Positions 11,568 through 23,129 of a DNA stretch of 64,000 nt are shown here, piece after piece (positions within the stretch are counted from its first letter, which is position 1; each line of letters begins with the position of its first letter). Location of the stretch: assembly GCA_029216955.1 (NCBI GenBank), contig JANAVB010033216.1, positions 6,993,138 to 7,057,137 on the forward strand, given 5' to 3'. The notes beneath the pieces are model-generated. The model was not told the DNA's origin and made no database searches. It was given only the letters and a program-made list of their open reading frames with translations. This DNA is from Iris pallida. Lineage: Eukaryota > Streptophyta > Magnoliopsida > Asparagales > Iridaceae. The position numbers and the translations under genes were made by a program.

Positions 11568-13357
11568 TGGAATTGCCCTTAGCTCCCTCGGGAGAACTCT
11601 TGATAGAATATGCTCAATCTGCATCGGGTATAACTTTTGATGAAATAGTCAAAAGTGTATCGATTCAGATTAACCGAAATCAACCTGAAGATCGGCTGAG
11701 GGAGATCAGAAATCAGTCTTTCTCTTTCTTACTTGGCATGATGAACTCCGGGCAACTGAATGGCATTCATCTGAAGCCTCTATTTTTATTCGGGGATGCC
11801 CTGGCTGTTTTAGATCTGAACGTCATAGAGACTCTTGAGAGTTAGGATTTTTACTTTTAGGGGGAAGCAATCCATGTACCCTTGATGGAGCGCCACTTTC
11901 CCTTATCTGGTTTCAATATGGTATCTTTCGAGAGGAAGATGTCGAATTCTCTAACTTTGGATCAGCAGCAGATCTTTGTAGGCCATATTCGTTTCAACAA
12001 CCTCTCGAGGTCAGTGGTCGCAGTGAAGGAATCAACGAGCTACTCCGTTATTGGGCTGGCTCCTGGCAGTCTCATCAACGATTTGAAGCCTAATATGTTT
12101 TTTACTGAAGCTGACACCTTTTTGAATCAGATTGCTCATAAGGGATTATACCCTGCGGGAAGACTGTCCTTACTAAACTGGCAGCATCGTTCCCCTCCCT
12201 GGGTTAACCTGACTTCTTGGATCCTGGCGCAGTATGAGGGTACCCTTCGACAGACTGGCCTCTACTATGCCATCAGGGGCTCCTCCTATGGCTTGTTTAT
12301 GAATCCGAAGTTATTTATGGCTTTGCTTGAGATATACAATTGCCAGACGGGGACCTTTTTTACTTCAGGTGGAGAGATGGGGCTCGCTCTCCACGAAATG
12401 CATAGTGTGTCCAGATTTTCCTGGGGCGATGAGGCTTATGAAGAGTATACCCCGATAAACAAAGAATTCGAAGAATTAGAACGACGGTATCCAGGGTTCC
12501 TAGCCGTATATCAGGAATTGCTATGCCACCACAGCACCTGTCAACAAATATCTAAGAAGAAGGATGATAGTTCAGAAGGGAACCTTTCTCACATCACGGC
12601 CTGGATTGGCTATCTTTTTAACCTTAGCACATACGGTCGAGTTGCTGTTAGGAGCCCCCAATCTCTGAAGCAGGTGGATACGCAGGTGCAAAATACTAAA
12701 AGGTTCCGCGCTGCTAGTGACAGATTTGGGAGCCTAAGTGACACCTTTAGCTATTTTTATCATGATACTCAACCTCCGTCTGCTAAAGTTATTTTGGTCG
12801 GGTACCTGATGATCTGGTTGAGGGTTTGTGTTGTTTCGGCGGGTTCCGGTGCGATCGAGAGGATTAGTCGCAACCTGATCCTCTCCGCGGTAAAGCTGGT
12901 TTTTTGGGCCAAGTTTGCTCTGTATCCTGCGATGGTATGTAGCATCCATAGGGGTCTTCGTTCCTTTACGTCAAAAGTTATTGCTCGTGATCTTACGAAA
13001 CCCTTCAATAGAATTGAACTGCTGTATCATTATTTAATGGGGTGGTTACTGATGCATTACCCCTCTCTGATGCGACCTGGTCCGGAGGGCAATACGACAA
13101 GTGATGATGCCTTCATCTACCATTATCGCGACATGCCCTGGAACTGTACCAGCTTTCCTGATTGCCGAGTCGCTCTTGCGCGAGTGGATAGATACTCTTT
13201 TTTGTGTCGGTCCCACATTTTACCGAGGAGGAGATGGGACGCGTTCATCTTGATAGTCTTGTTGCGCCCGAGTCTTTATCTGAAAAACTATTTCGCTGGT
13301 TGCAGAGTATCCGTCCTTCCCATTTGGTGTACCGCAACCGTAATGTTATATACTTAG
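11568..13357 (+). pseudogene. Exon 2 of B antisense gene: plant mobile domain, cut by C
   Basis: The frame continues in phase from exon 1. The PMD core is clear: a WI-LAQYE helix near 12215, then TFFTSGGEMGLALHEM near 12350, and helices with FVxSAGSGAIERISR near 12830. Two in-frame stops lie at 11843 and 11858. A one-base slip in the T run at about 13196-13203 moves the true frame, which then continues to the C insertion after the HLVYRNRN region. It resumes at 36177. It is homologous to A 17880-20787 and D 4333 onward. Confidence 0.85.
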
Positions 13358-15802
13358 TGTAAGCCCACTTCCCAAATTTTTAATTTCTTTTAATTTTATT
13401 TGTTTATGATTAATTTTATGGTCATTGTGAGTCATGCAAAAGCTTGTAGATGGGCTATGACCATATTAAGGTCATATGACCTCTAGACAGCCTATATATG
13501 TATTATTTAGCTATTTTATATTTTTCTACAATTAATGGATTTTAGGTATTTAATATTTATGATTTTATTATTTTAAGGACTTTCAGGATTTACTGTAAGG
13601 TCATACAGGGGTATTTCTGGACCAAATATTTTTTTTGGGCTCTAAATGACTAAAAATATTTTCTAGAATATTTTAAAATTTTCTTGGATTTTTTTAGAAT
13701 TTTTAGGAATTTTTATATAATTAAAACCTATAGAAATAATATTTTATAGGCTTTAGAAATTTACTATGAGGTCCCATGATGATATTTTGTGTTAAAAATA
13801 TTTTATTTAGATTCTAGACACTTAGAAATATTTTCTAGAATTTTCTAGAATTTTTCTGGATTTTTCTGCAATTTATTTTGATTTATTTGGACTTAAAATG
13901 ATTTTTAAATAATTTTCTGAATTAAATAATTAATTACCCAATAATTCACCCGGGGGGGCCCACCTGTCGGCGCCCAGGCTGAACCGCCTCTCTCTCTCTC
14001 CTATATATACTATTATATTCGAAACCCTAATAAAATTTCAGCCGCCTTTTTAAGAGAGAGTTCTAGTAAAGATCTCGACTTCCCGAAGCGATTCCCGCCA
14101 TCTCTGACGTGCTTTTCGTGCGCCATTTTTTTTTTGGATTTGTATCGAGGTAAGATTTCTGAATATATAATTTATTTTTGTATATATTATTCCTAAATTT
14201 TTGGAAAATTCGTAGGGTGTCGGTTGTCCGAAACTTGACACGTTTCAGTGTTTTCGAGATTTCGGGAGAACCAGAAATCGAAATCACGAAACGTTTGAAG
14301 TTTCGGAAAGCTAACACAGAGCTATACGACATATATTTTTCCCAGAAATTATTTCGTACATTTAGTATTTTATTTTTTCTGTTGAACTCAAAATTGATCG
14401 GTTGATCACCATTTTGGTCACGATTAGCCATAACGGCGATACCTTTTGACCAAAGCGTGATTTTGCGGCACGGTTGATTCCAAAACACTCGTGGCGCTGA
14501 AATCTACCAAGGTATATTATCAAAATCTAGAGTTCATAGCATTTGACTAAAAGTCAATGGCGCACCTCGATTTGCGTGCCATGGTTTCCAAAATTGGGAA
14601 ACACGACTTTTGATGGCCAAACTTGCATGTTTAGATTATATTCAGATTATTATTAGGTTAAATTAGGTTTTTAAGTAAATTATTCTAGAATTAATTATTA
14701 TTATATTAGTAACCCAACTAGCCACTATTTAGAACTAGAATATTAGAATTGATTTGTGGTTTTCGTGCACGGTTCGTAGTGCGATATGTGTTATAGGTTG
14801 ACAGCTTCTAGATCGGCATTCCCCTCATCCTCTACTTATGGCTACAGTTTGTGCAAGAATTCAGGCAAGTACAGTATTGCATTTATGTTTTAGTTCATTA
14901 TAATGTTTACTCTATAGTTTTCTTGTTTGATATCCCGTTGAGTCATTGCTTGATATTCCATTGAGACACGATTGTGACACTATAGTTATCATATCCTTCT
15001 TAGTGTATCATTGACTGTTATTGATTGTTAGAGAGTCGGGAGGGAAAATACTCAGTAAATACGTGAACAAATCTAATTACCGTTACCGAATGATAGCTAA
15101 GTCATACACACCCGTGTTTGAGTTAGCCGTACCAATTACTGAATGATAGCCATCGTATGATGTGCCGTATTAGCCCAGCCGTTCACGTATTAAAAGGTAT
15201 TTCACACACATAGTGGTTCCTATTTTTCCTTTATCTGGTCTATTATCTTGTTAAGTTCACATCTTGCCAGTTCATATCTTGTTAGATCACATCTTGCTAG
15301 TTTACTTTTTGCCACTTTATATCTCGTTAGTTCATATCTTGCTAGTGCTAGTTCATATCCTGCTAGTTCATCTCTTGCTAGTTCTCTATATGATCTTTGC
15401 CATTATTTTTTCTCATTGTTCTAACTTATTTTGGACTAACAACATTAATTGTAATATGGTTGTACTCTGCTCCTTTCCTGATTATATCGTTGTTATAGGT
15501 GAGGTTGACGTGCCTACTCTTACGCTATGGACCATACGAGGGAGAGATAGAGACTCGAAGGCCAAACCATAGAAGACTAGTTAGTTGTGTGGTAGTTTTC
15601 TATAAATGTAAAAGCTTACATTCTTCTTCAAATGTAAAACTTCTATATTTTGTAAAGTTAATTTAGTTGTTGTGAATGAGCAGTTAGTATTTATGAGCAC
15701 TTTATTTATTGCGGGCTAGACAACGTACTACCGTCGACACCGCGGCGTAGGCTGGGCTTGGACCCGCACTCGTATCCCGAAAAGCGGGTGTGGATCGTGA
15801 CA
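13358..15802 (+). repeat. 5' LTR of C
   Basis: It starts TGTAAGCCCACTT and ends GATCGTGACA. A CT-rich stretch followed by TATATATAC near 14005-14015 may be the promoter, with a possible splice donor (GAGGTAAGAT) near 14146. It matches 33735-36171 over its whole length. Confidence 0.92.
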
Positions 15803-16292
15803 AGTTTTTTTGGTGGCCCATGCAGGTCATTTTCGCAAAAGATTGCGAACTTGTGGTAGTACTTAAGTTAGTCATACTACTACAAGCCTGCGACTAGAAA
15901 ATTGCTCATTCACAATTAGGATTGATTTGATTTTAGGAGAATGAATAGGACTAGGAGTCCCTTATTCAATTTGACCCTTGGATAGTTAAGATAGTTAAAT
16001 CGGCCATGTGATTTAGCTAATGATTTATTAAAGTCTCAGCATGGATAAATCGAGAAATTTTTCTAAGAGAATATGTTATTTTGTTTTAACATGTTGGTAG
16101 GATCCAAGGTGGGTAGAATATACGTTTGGTAAGTTAGGACTTCATAGAACTCAATTCCTAATTTTGATCATTTTTGCGCCATTTTATCTTCTGCCTTCTC
16201 TAAACTTCGTTTTATTTTCAAAACTATTTTGCGATCGTTTTATTTGTTATTCCTAATCTTGGTTCAATTAACTATATATTAATTCAAGTCGT
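15803..16292 (+). mobile_element. Left internal part of C
   Basis: It begins AGTTTTTTTGGTGGCCCA, which matches the leader of H at 61965-61985. The tract TGGTGGCCCATGCAGG may be the primer site, but I could not match it to a tRNA. No coding potential is seen. It is cut by A at 16292. Confidence 0.7.
16288..16292. repeat. Target-site duplication of A, left copy
   Basis: GTCGT here is identical to GTCGT at 32876-32880, a perfect 5-bp duplication. Confidence 0.93.
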
Positions 16293-17139
16293 TGTTTGCA
16301 AAAACAAAAGTATGAATTTTATTTCACAAACTTTGTAAAGAGATTACAAGAATTCTGGGAAAGTACAACTGTAGGAATCCAATCTAGATGACGATTGCTT
16401 TATCCCTTGGACGATGTGAACTTTGAAGACGATAGCCTCGGAAGTTGAAGGCAAAAGCCTCTGAAGAATGCAGCAGCACTTGGGCGAGAACTCCTGAACT
16501 CTCTGATATTTCTGAACTTTTTTGTCTGATCCCCTTGAATGAAGACTTGAAACTCTATTTATAGAGTTCTGGGAATAACTAACTTTTAGTTATTCTGAAT
16601 GGCGCAAGCTGGATTGCGCATGGACTGGATTGCGCAGCATCAGACTGCGCTGGCAGTTGTTTGATCGTGGGCCAACTATCTTGGACACATGGCATCATTT
16701 GATTGAAATGCGCATGATCGTGTACAGACGGTTGCCACGTAATGAACAATAGATGGCATGAATGCCACGTGTACATTTGTCAGTTGTCATAATGAAGTGC
16801 GCCACATGAATTGCGCTGACTTCAGATTGCGCAGGAATAGACTGCGCAGCAGAAAGCCTGGCCGATTGTGCTGCATGTACAGCTGTCCTCGAGCGCCGTG
16901 CTGCACGATAAACGAACAATTTCTTCGTTCTCCGTGCTGTCAGCTGTCAGAAGATCTGATTCTGTCTGTCAGATAATGATGACGTTGCCACGTCAGCTTA
17001 CGCACTTGAAAGTATGCGCAGACCAGTCTGCACAATCTGGATGATGCGCAATCTGACTTCTGCGCAGTTCATTTGAAAGATGCATTTCTTGATTTTCATG
17101 ACTTTGTTGATGGGTGCAACTTGATTTTTAGGACCTACA
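16293..17139 (-). repeat. 3' LTR of A
   Basis: It starts TGTTTGCAAAAAC and ends GGACCTACA on the plus strand. A minus-strand TATAAATAG lies near 16556-16564. From 16600 to 17070 it holds many TGCGCA-centred words such as TTGCGCAGG and TGCGCAATCTGA. In the first 245 bases I count 10 differences from the 5' LTR, 8 of them C/T or G/A. Confidence 0.95.
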
Positions 17140-17154
17140 AGACCCCCTTCAAAG
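17140..17154 (-). other. Polypurine tract of A
   Basis: The reverse complement CTTTGAAGGGGGTCT abuts the 3' LTR. It is identical in B. Confidence 0.87.
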
Positions 17155-17214
17155 TTTTTGAAAGTTAAATTTATTCAAAGTTTCGAAATACTTGAATTTT
17201 GAATTTTCAATCAA

Positions 17215-17312
17215 GTTGCGCATGTGATGATGCTGTCTGCGCAATCGGAGGGATTACCCCTATTTATTCGGCGCAATCTGAGGCGGCCTTTGCTCTCGAA
17301 AAACTATAAATA
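17215..17312 (+). promoter_or_regulatory. Promoter of A antisense gene
   Basis: TTGCGCATG, CTGCGCAATC and GGCGCAATCTG copies lie at 17216-17280, followed by TATAAATA at 17305-17312. The ATG is at 17419. The arrangement matches that in B and D. Confidence 0.78.
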
Positions 17313-17418
17313 GTTCCCTTAGTTCTTCATGTTATTCTTTGCTTGTTTTCATTGTGCTTGAGAGAGAGAAATCCCCGAGCCTACTCCGACTTCCTTCTTT
17401 CTTCTCCGTCGACCTCAG

Positions 17419-17527
17419 ATGGCACCAAAGTGCTCTGCCGCCGACAAGGGCAAGGCCCCCGCCGAGTCTTCGGCTCGGGTTGCGCCGCGCCCTTCTCGAC
17501 ATGAAGCTGCGCACCCCGCTCTTCAAG
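17419..17527 (+). CDS. Exon 1 of A antisense gene
   Basis: It encodes 36 residues starting MAPKCSAADKGKAPAESS, basic with Ala/Pro/Ser. The donor is CAAG|GTAGAC, phase 1. In A the next exon's long frame needs phase 0, so A has a one-base shift at the junction, or uses an internal start in exon 2. B and D join correctly. Confidence 0.65.
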
Positions 17528-17879
17528 GTAGACAAACAATCGAAAATCCTTTTTAGGGTTTTTTTCGACATTGCTGAATCTTGAAACCTATCTCTTTTTA
17601 GAGATATGGTCATACTGTGCCACCCTTTTTAGGGTTTAGGTTGCACGAACCCAATATTCTTCATTTTTATGAAGAGTATCTTCTCGCGCAATCGATTGAA
17701 TTGCGCTGGCAAAAGTCAGCGCAATCGACTGATTTGTGCAAGATTGTCAGCGCAAACTGTTGCTTTGCGCAAGCTTTGTCAGCGCAATCTGATGCTTGCG
17801 CAATCTGATGTTTGTGCAATCTGATGACAGAATATTTGACTTGACTTGTACTGAATTTTGTTTTTTCTATTTGATGCAG
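17528..17879 (+). repeat. First intron of A antisense gene with TGCGCA cluster
   Basis: The 352-bp intron ends TTTGATGCAG. From 17685 to 17825 it holds about ten GCGCAATC, TTGCGC and GTGCAATCTGATG words in quick succession. The same words fill the A LTR and, as codons for Ala-Gln-Ser, A ORF1. Confidence 0.8.
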
Positions 17880-20787
17880 TTAATGAGACTTAACAATGAG
17901 ACTTTGTTAAGTCTGACGAATGGACAACCCCTGCAGTCTGCTGACGCCGTAACCCATAAGAAACCTATGTTTTTATTTGGCGATGCCATTAACAAGAGCT
18001 CTCAGCCAAGACCCCGTGTTGAGCAGAGACTCTTCCAAAGAAAGGAGAAATTGATCATGTTACCAGATATTGCTAGATGCCTCCCTCTGGCCCGCTATGC
18101 CTATGCAAGCCATCCCAGGAGGATGGACTGGGACATTACTCCCCTTCAACATGCAAGGACTGGAAAGATTTGTGTCAAGAAAGGACCAAACAACAGAGAT
18201 ATGTTTTATAGCTCTTCTGAACGTCATGGTACTTTGCTCAGAGGGTTGAAGCCAGGGTGCATCCCTCCAGAGAATTCTTCTTTGCTGTTGCCGGTGAGAA
18301 CACCAATCTTTGCTAATAAATATGCAAAGGCCGAAGGCAGATACCCGGATCAAGACATCCGGCTGACAGGTCTGGTAAACCCAGACATCAAGAGATGGAG
18401 CTGTATAGCCAACTGGATATTGGTCCAGTTTGAAGACAAACTTAAAGAGATCGAGCTGTATTATGCGGTAAACGCTACCGTATATGGATTCCTTCCAAAT
18501 CCTCATCTGTTTTTGGCTTTGGCAGAGAGGTATAATTATAGGACAGGGACATTTATGACACCCTGCGGGGAGATGGGATTAGCCCTCCATGAGATGAAGT
18601 ACATCTCGTGCTTACCAATGGGAGACTCCCCTTATGAGGAGTACGTTCCAATAAACGACGAGTTAGATAGACTACGTCGAGAAAATTCAAAGATGGTGGC
18701 AGTCTTCGACGAACTACTATGCCATTACAACATATGCTCCCTATACTATAAAAGCGGCTCTTCCGGCACCTGCTATTCATCAAAGTGGTTGACTTATCTT
18801 TTTCTTAGCCATATCATTGAGAAAAAGACCAAAGACCATGACTCATGTAACCCGACTTTCTTCCAACACCTCAGCAACAGTGAAGTGATCAGTTTGATGG
18901 AAGAAAACAAGAAAATGGATATCAAAGTTGATAATGAACATCAATACCCTCCACTCAAGGCTGGAGATTTTGTTGAAAGCTTTATAAGAATGGGCTACAG
19001 GTCCATGTCCAAAGAAGCCCAGCTGGAAGGATTTTTGACATACTGGCTCCGTCGATTCGTCGTGTCCGGAGCAAGCATCGTGGACCTCTTCCACCGCGGT
19101 GTACTTTTTGCTGCCGTCCGGTTAGTCTTCGGCTATCGGATGGATTTACTATCAGCGATGACCTGTAGAATAAAAGCAGGTCTTCGTCTGTATGTTGACT
19201 CCATGCTCAAATGTAAGGGTGATAAGGGGAACTTCCCTAGACTGGAGTTGCCTTACACCTATTTATTCGGATGGTTGCTCTTGCACCATCCGTCATTGAT
19301 GAACCCCGCCATGGGAGCAGTTAGTGGCAGCTTTCTGCGTAGATTCTCCCAGAGCAAGTGGATATACACTAGTCTGAGGGACTGCAGACGTACCCTGAAC
19401 CTTGGAAAAGGATGGAATTTTTATTGCTTTGCCCCTCCAACTGGTTATGAATTTATGGCACCAAATCTGGTTGACCTTGGGAGGCAACCAATAGGTCGAG
19501 CAGCTTTTGACTAGCTGAAGACGATTAGACCATCGCATTTGGTGTACAGATTTGAAGAGGAGTGTTATCTTGAACCATATTTTCCAAGTCGCTTCGCTCG
19601 TCAATTTGGTTACGACCAGTTCCATGTAGGCAACGCTATAACTTGCCAACAAGGAAAGGGATACCTGATTGATGGAGCCAGAGCATGGGCCTACTACAAC
19701 GCTCGAGACACAAGGACAGTGTTCTCGATGCCAAATAAGAATGATAATGGCCCTAGAATGTTATATACATATTCGCTCTTTTATACGGCAGCGAATACCT
19801 TTGCTGAGAACTATAACCTTGTTGACGGTTTTGCAACAGCAACACGTCTGAAGAAAGGAGCGACTGATATACTAGCTCCAAATAACGACGAAGAACATGA
19901 ACCAGTGGATGTTCCATTGGAAGCCTCCAGGGAAGCAAACTTCCCTGAGGAAGTTAACCAACCATTGAGAATTTCTCTGAAAGTGGTTAAGTCTCCGGCC
20001 AAGGAGAAGAAGAGAAGGAGAGAAGAACCTTCTTCTCCAGTTGCGAAGAAGAAGTTGATCTTGGAACCATCTTCAGAAAAGGTCACTACTAGATCACAAT
20101 CCCGACAATTGGCTGAGTCAACCCGAGAAGAAGCAGCCACGCCGAGCTCTATTCAGAAACAGGTCGAGGTAGTAAATGTAGAGAGTCCTGAGAGGCCTCT
20201 GCACAGAAAGAAACTGGCCCACAGAAAAAGAAAGAGAACAGTCTCTCCTCCAAGGAAAATCTTGTCTTCGGTAGTGGTGAATGCTGCAGCGGAAATTACT
20301 ATGTCATCTCCTACTCCCGCCTCTGAGCCTAGTCCAGAGCAGAGAGAGGAGACCGAACAGAGAGAGGAGGCTGCAGAGCCCAGAGAAGAAATTGAGCAGA
20401 GAGAAGAGGAAGCTTTACAATCTCCTTCACTAGCGGCAGTGGAGACTACTCATCTTCCTGTTACACCGGGAACAACCTGCGAGGAGGAAGATCGTCTAAT
20501 AATTGACGCACTAAATGATTGCGACTTCGGTCTACAAGATTATGTTGATCAGGCCGCTACAACTGCCAGCGGGGAGATACCTGAAGAACATGAAAACGAA
20601 GAGAGTACATCATCAGAGGATATTGATGATACACAGAATCCTGAAGGGGATGATAAAGTGCATGTATCTCCAGAAGCTGCTGATGACACCTTGGATCCTG
20701 AAAAGGAAGTTGAGGTGCAGGTATCTCCAGAAAAGATAGCAGACGAAGAAGTAGACCTGGAGGAAACTCCCGCTGTTGATTCCAAAG
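17880..20787 (+). pseudogene. Exon 2 of A antisense gene: plant mobile domain and acidic linker
   Basis: About 968 codons with one in-frame stop (TAG at 19512, probably from a Trp codon). The PMD occupies roughly the first 600 residues: WILVQFEDKLKEIELYYA near 18415, then TFMTPCGEMGLALHEM near 18550, and a helical part with FLTYWLRRFVVSG near 19033. A conserved block of the three copies (IRPSHLVYR... PSRFARQFGY) follows at 19528-19610. After 19860 there is a Lys/Arg stretch (KKRRREEP) and a long Glu/Ser/Pro-rich tail with repeated EQREE. The donor is AAAG|GTATAG at 20788. I infer a nuclear protein; the biochemical role is unknown. Confidence 0.87.
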
Positions 20788-20856
20788 GTATAGAATGAAA
20801 TTAGCAATCTTTTTTTGATAGATTGATAACTGACATCTTTATTCTTATCCATACAG

Positions 20857-21940
20857 AACTAGGATCTTCTCCAGCTCCTCCAGTGTGTACAGATATAGTT
20901 CTTGCAACAACGATAGCTAGCAGCAGTCGTCATTTGTCATGTGGCTCCGAGGCAGGCAATAGCCAGGCAGTGATGTCTGAGGCTACTTTTGCTAGGCTGG
21001 AATCTGTTCCAACAGATGACAGGCCCGTTGCCGGACCAAGTCATGGTAAGACTATTTTTACTTTTGATCTTCTTTGACAGTAGCAAATGACAAGCAAAAT
21101 GACAAAATTTTAATTTTACAGAGGAACAACCGGGAGGAGCAGCCAGCTCTACTTTAGTTCTCTTATTCAAAGAGCCCTCCGTCCAAGTACAAGAGACTGA
21201 ACGTCCCGCCGCTTCATCATCAACAGGAGTAGCTGCTACTCCTGGTGCTCTGGCTACCAATCAGTTTGTCATTAAATCATTTACCAAGTTTTTTTTTTGA
21301 TTCATTGGGGCCTTTAATAGATAGAGTGATGGAGAAGGAAGAAGCTGATTTCTCCACGGATAGAGGTCCAACCTCTTATTTGGTAAATGTCATCTGTAAT
21401 CAAGGAGACGAGGCTCAGGCTACTTTTTTTTATCACATATTAAATGAGCTGGAGACCTCAGTTAAGAGCTTCAAAGAACTAAATAAAGGAGAAGTAGAGC
21501 TTTTAGTGCAAGCCGAATTTGAACGGATGTCTCAAGAGGCTGCGATTGAGAAAGTTAACTTCCAAATTCTCTTGGATACTTTCACTGCCAAGTCTGTTGA
21601 GTACAACTCCAAGGTAGAAACAGTGACATCTGTTGATGAAAGAAGAGAAAGGAGAATTGTTGAATTGAAAGCAGAAATTGCCCGTCTTCAGGAAGAGCTG
21701 GAAGATGAGGTTATCCAACATCAAACTGCAATTCAACAACTTGATGTTCTAACACAAGAAAGAGATGAATATGCTGCAGCTCATAATGCTGAAATCACTC
21801 ACCGAATGGTAACTCTGCCAACCTTCAATAAAAAATCTTGGATGGAAGAAGCCAGGAAACGAGTGATGGAATCTCGTGAAGAGCGGCTACAAAATTTGAA
21901 GCAGCAAATGACCAATTTGATGAGGCCACCGGCTGAGTAG
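20857..21940 (+). pseudogene. Exons 3 and 4 of A antisense gene: linker and coiled coil
   Basis: Exon 3 is 20857-21045 and exon 4 is 21122-21940; introns 20788-20856 and 21046-21121 have GT-AG ends and keep phase 1 throughout. Exon 4 slips frame in a run of T at about 21290-21298, then reads as a long coiled coil (ERRERRIVELKAEIARLQEE near 21640) to a stop at 21940. The coiled coil suggests self-association. D (7686-8390) and B (37424-37951 and 40815-41140) have the same end. Confidence 0.83.
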
Positions 21941-22002
21941 AAAGATATCTTGTATCTTCTTGTCCTTTTTTATGATATGTAACGTCTTTCATCTTTTTTA
22001 TC

Positions 22003-22008
22003 AATAAA
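22003..22008 (+). terminator. Polyadenylation signal of A antisense gene
   Basis: AATAAA lies 63 bp after the stop at 21940. D has AATAAA at 8472-8477, 82 bp after its stop. Confidence 0.6.
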
Positions 22009-22072
22009 AGACAACTTTTTGTGGTTCTATTATTTATTGCATATCTTATTCAGATATAAATAATAGTGATAG

Positions 22073-22175
22073 AAAATATATTCAGAGGTACAGGACATGA
22101 TATATTTTTTGATTTAGAAAATAATTATATTTATTATATCTGCTCAGAGGTAATATGGACGTGGCAGAATATAAC
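22073..22175. repeat. Hairpins between convergent genes of A
   Basis: AAAATATAT at 22073-22081 pairs perfectly with ATATATTTT at 22100-22108 around a TCAGAGGTACAGGACATG loop. TATAT-CTGC near 22135-22143 pairs with GCAG-AATATA at 22164-22173 around TCAGAGGTAATATGGACGTG. The loops match those in B and D; the stems do not. Confidence 0.8.
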
Positions 22176-22239
22176 TTGTCGAATATTATTATTTTAATAG
22201 ACAACTTAATCGAGGACGATAAATTGCTGATGTGGATGA

Positions 22240-22640
22240 TTAAATGAACGAAAATGAATCGTCAAAAGATGTGAACGAAATAAATCGTCGTAATGAACGG
22301 ATGAATGGATGAACCGTCAGATGAATGGAATGAACCGGCAAACCGTCAGATAAAATGTAATGAACGAAAAAATCGTCGGATGAATGAACGGGCGAACCGT
22401 CGGATTGATGTAATGAACAGATGAACCGTCAGATTGATGTAATGAACGGATGAATCGTCGGATGAATGGAATGAACGGACGAACCATTCAATGAAATATA
22501 ATGAACGGAAAAACCATCGGATGAATGAACGGGCGAACCGTCGAATTGATGTAATGAACAGATGAACCGTCAGATTGATGTAATGAACGGATGAACCGTC
22601 GGATGAATGAACGGGCGAACCGTCGGATTGATGTGTCGCT
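22240..22640 (+). repeat. Minisatellite of mini-palindromes upstream of small gene
   Basis: About a dozen units of roughly 29-33 bp resemble AATGAACGGATGAACCGTC followed by GGATTGATGT. Each unit holds ACGG and CCGT separated by a few bases, so it can pair with itself. The array ends about 25 bp before the TATA box of the small gene at 22719. It is not seen in B or D. Confidence 0.85.
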
Positions 22641-22663
22641 TCGTTGTTTTAAGAATCCCCGTC

Positions 22664-22671
22664 TATAAATA
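22664..22671 (+). promoter_or_regulatory. TATA box of small plus-strand gene in A
   Basis: TATAAATA lies 48 bp before the ATG at 22719, directly after the minisatellite. Confidence 0.65.
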
Positions 22672-22718
22672 GAACAGAAATCTGGAAGAAATGATCATTT
22701 CCACTTTTTAACATAAAG

Positions 22719-23042
22719 ATGTCGTCTGGAGATGCATCCAAGAAGGCTGAAATCGCCTCGAAGGTTGAAGAACTCCCGGAAGAACGCTCAACCGATCCCA
22801 ATCAGCCGAAGCCGATAGAAGCGGGCGAAGGTTCATCTGCACCCAAGCCACCAAGGGATATCTTAAATTTTCTGCTTGAACTAGGAAAGACTGAAGAGGA
22901 AGAGGCCATGAGGATGGCTGCTTGCAAGTTCTTGGTGGGTTCAAGCAAAGATGTTCTCAGATCCTTTGCCGATTATGTCTTTGATAAGGACGGCAGTGGC
23001 CCACGTCCCGATATTGAGAAGGATGATAGTGACCTTCCTTGA
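22719..23042 (+). CDS. Small acidic protein, unknown function
   Basis: 107 residues, intact, starting MSSGDASKKAEIASKVEE and ending in an acidic DIEKDDSDLP. It is rich in Glu, Lys, Ser and Pro, with one predicted helical stretch (about residues 47-80, DILNFLLELGKTEEEE onward), no signal peptide and no membrane segment. It has its own TATA box at 22664 and AATAAA at 23068. It converges with integrase, whose stop is at 23130. I recognise no family. B has a 98-codon frame (42072-42368) at the same place without clear similarity; D has none. Confidence 0.6.
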   Translation: MSSGDASKKAEIASKVEELPEERSTDPNQPKPIEAGEGSSAPKPPRDILNFLLELGKTEEEEAMRMAACKFLVGSSKDVLRSFADYVFDKDGSGPRPDIEKDDSDLP

Positions 23043-23129
23043 TATTATGTAACATCGTTTATGATGAAATAAAAATTAAACTTTATTTATGAACTGTCTG
23101 ATCATATTTACGCAAAATCTCTGTTACAT

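Noticed and set aside
22240..22640. Repeat-spacer look of the ACGG...CCGT array as CRISPR
   Set aside because: Units are degenerate and directly abutting, with no uniform spacers; the setting is a eukaryotic retrotransposon.
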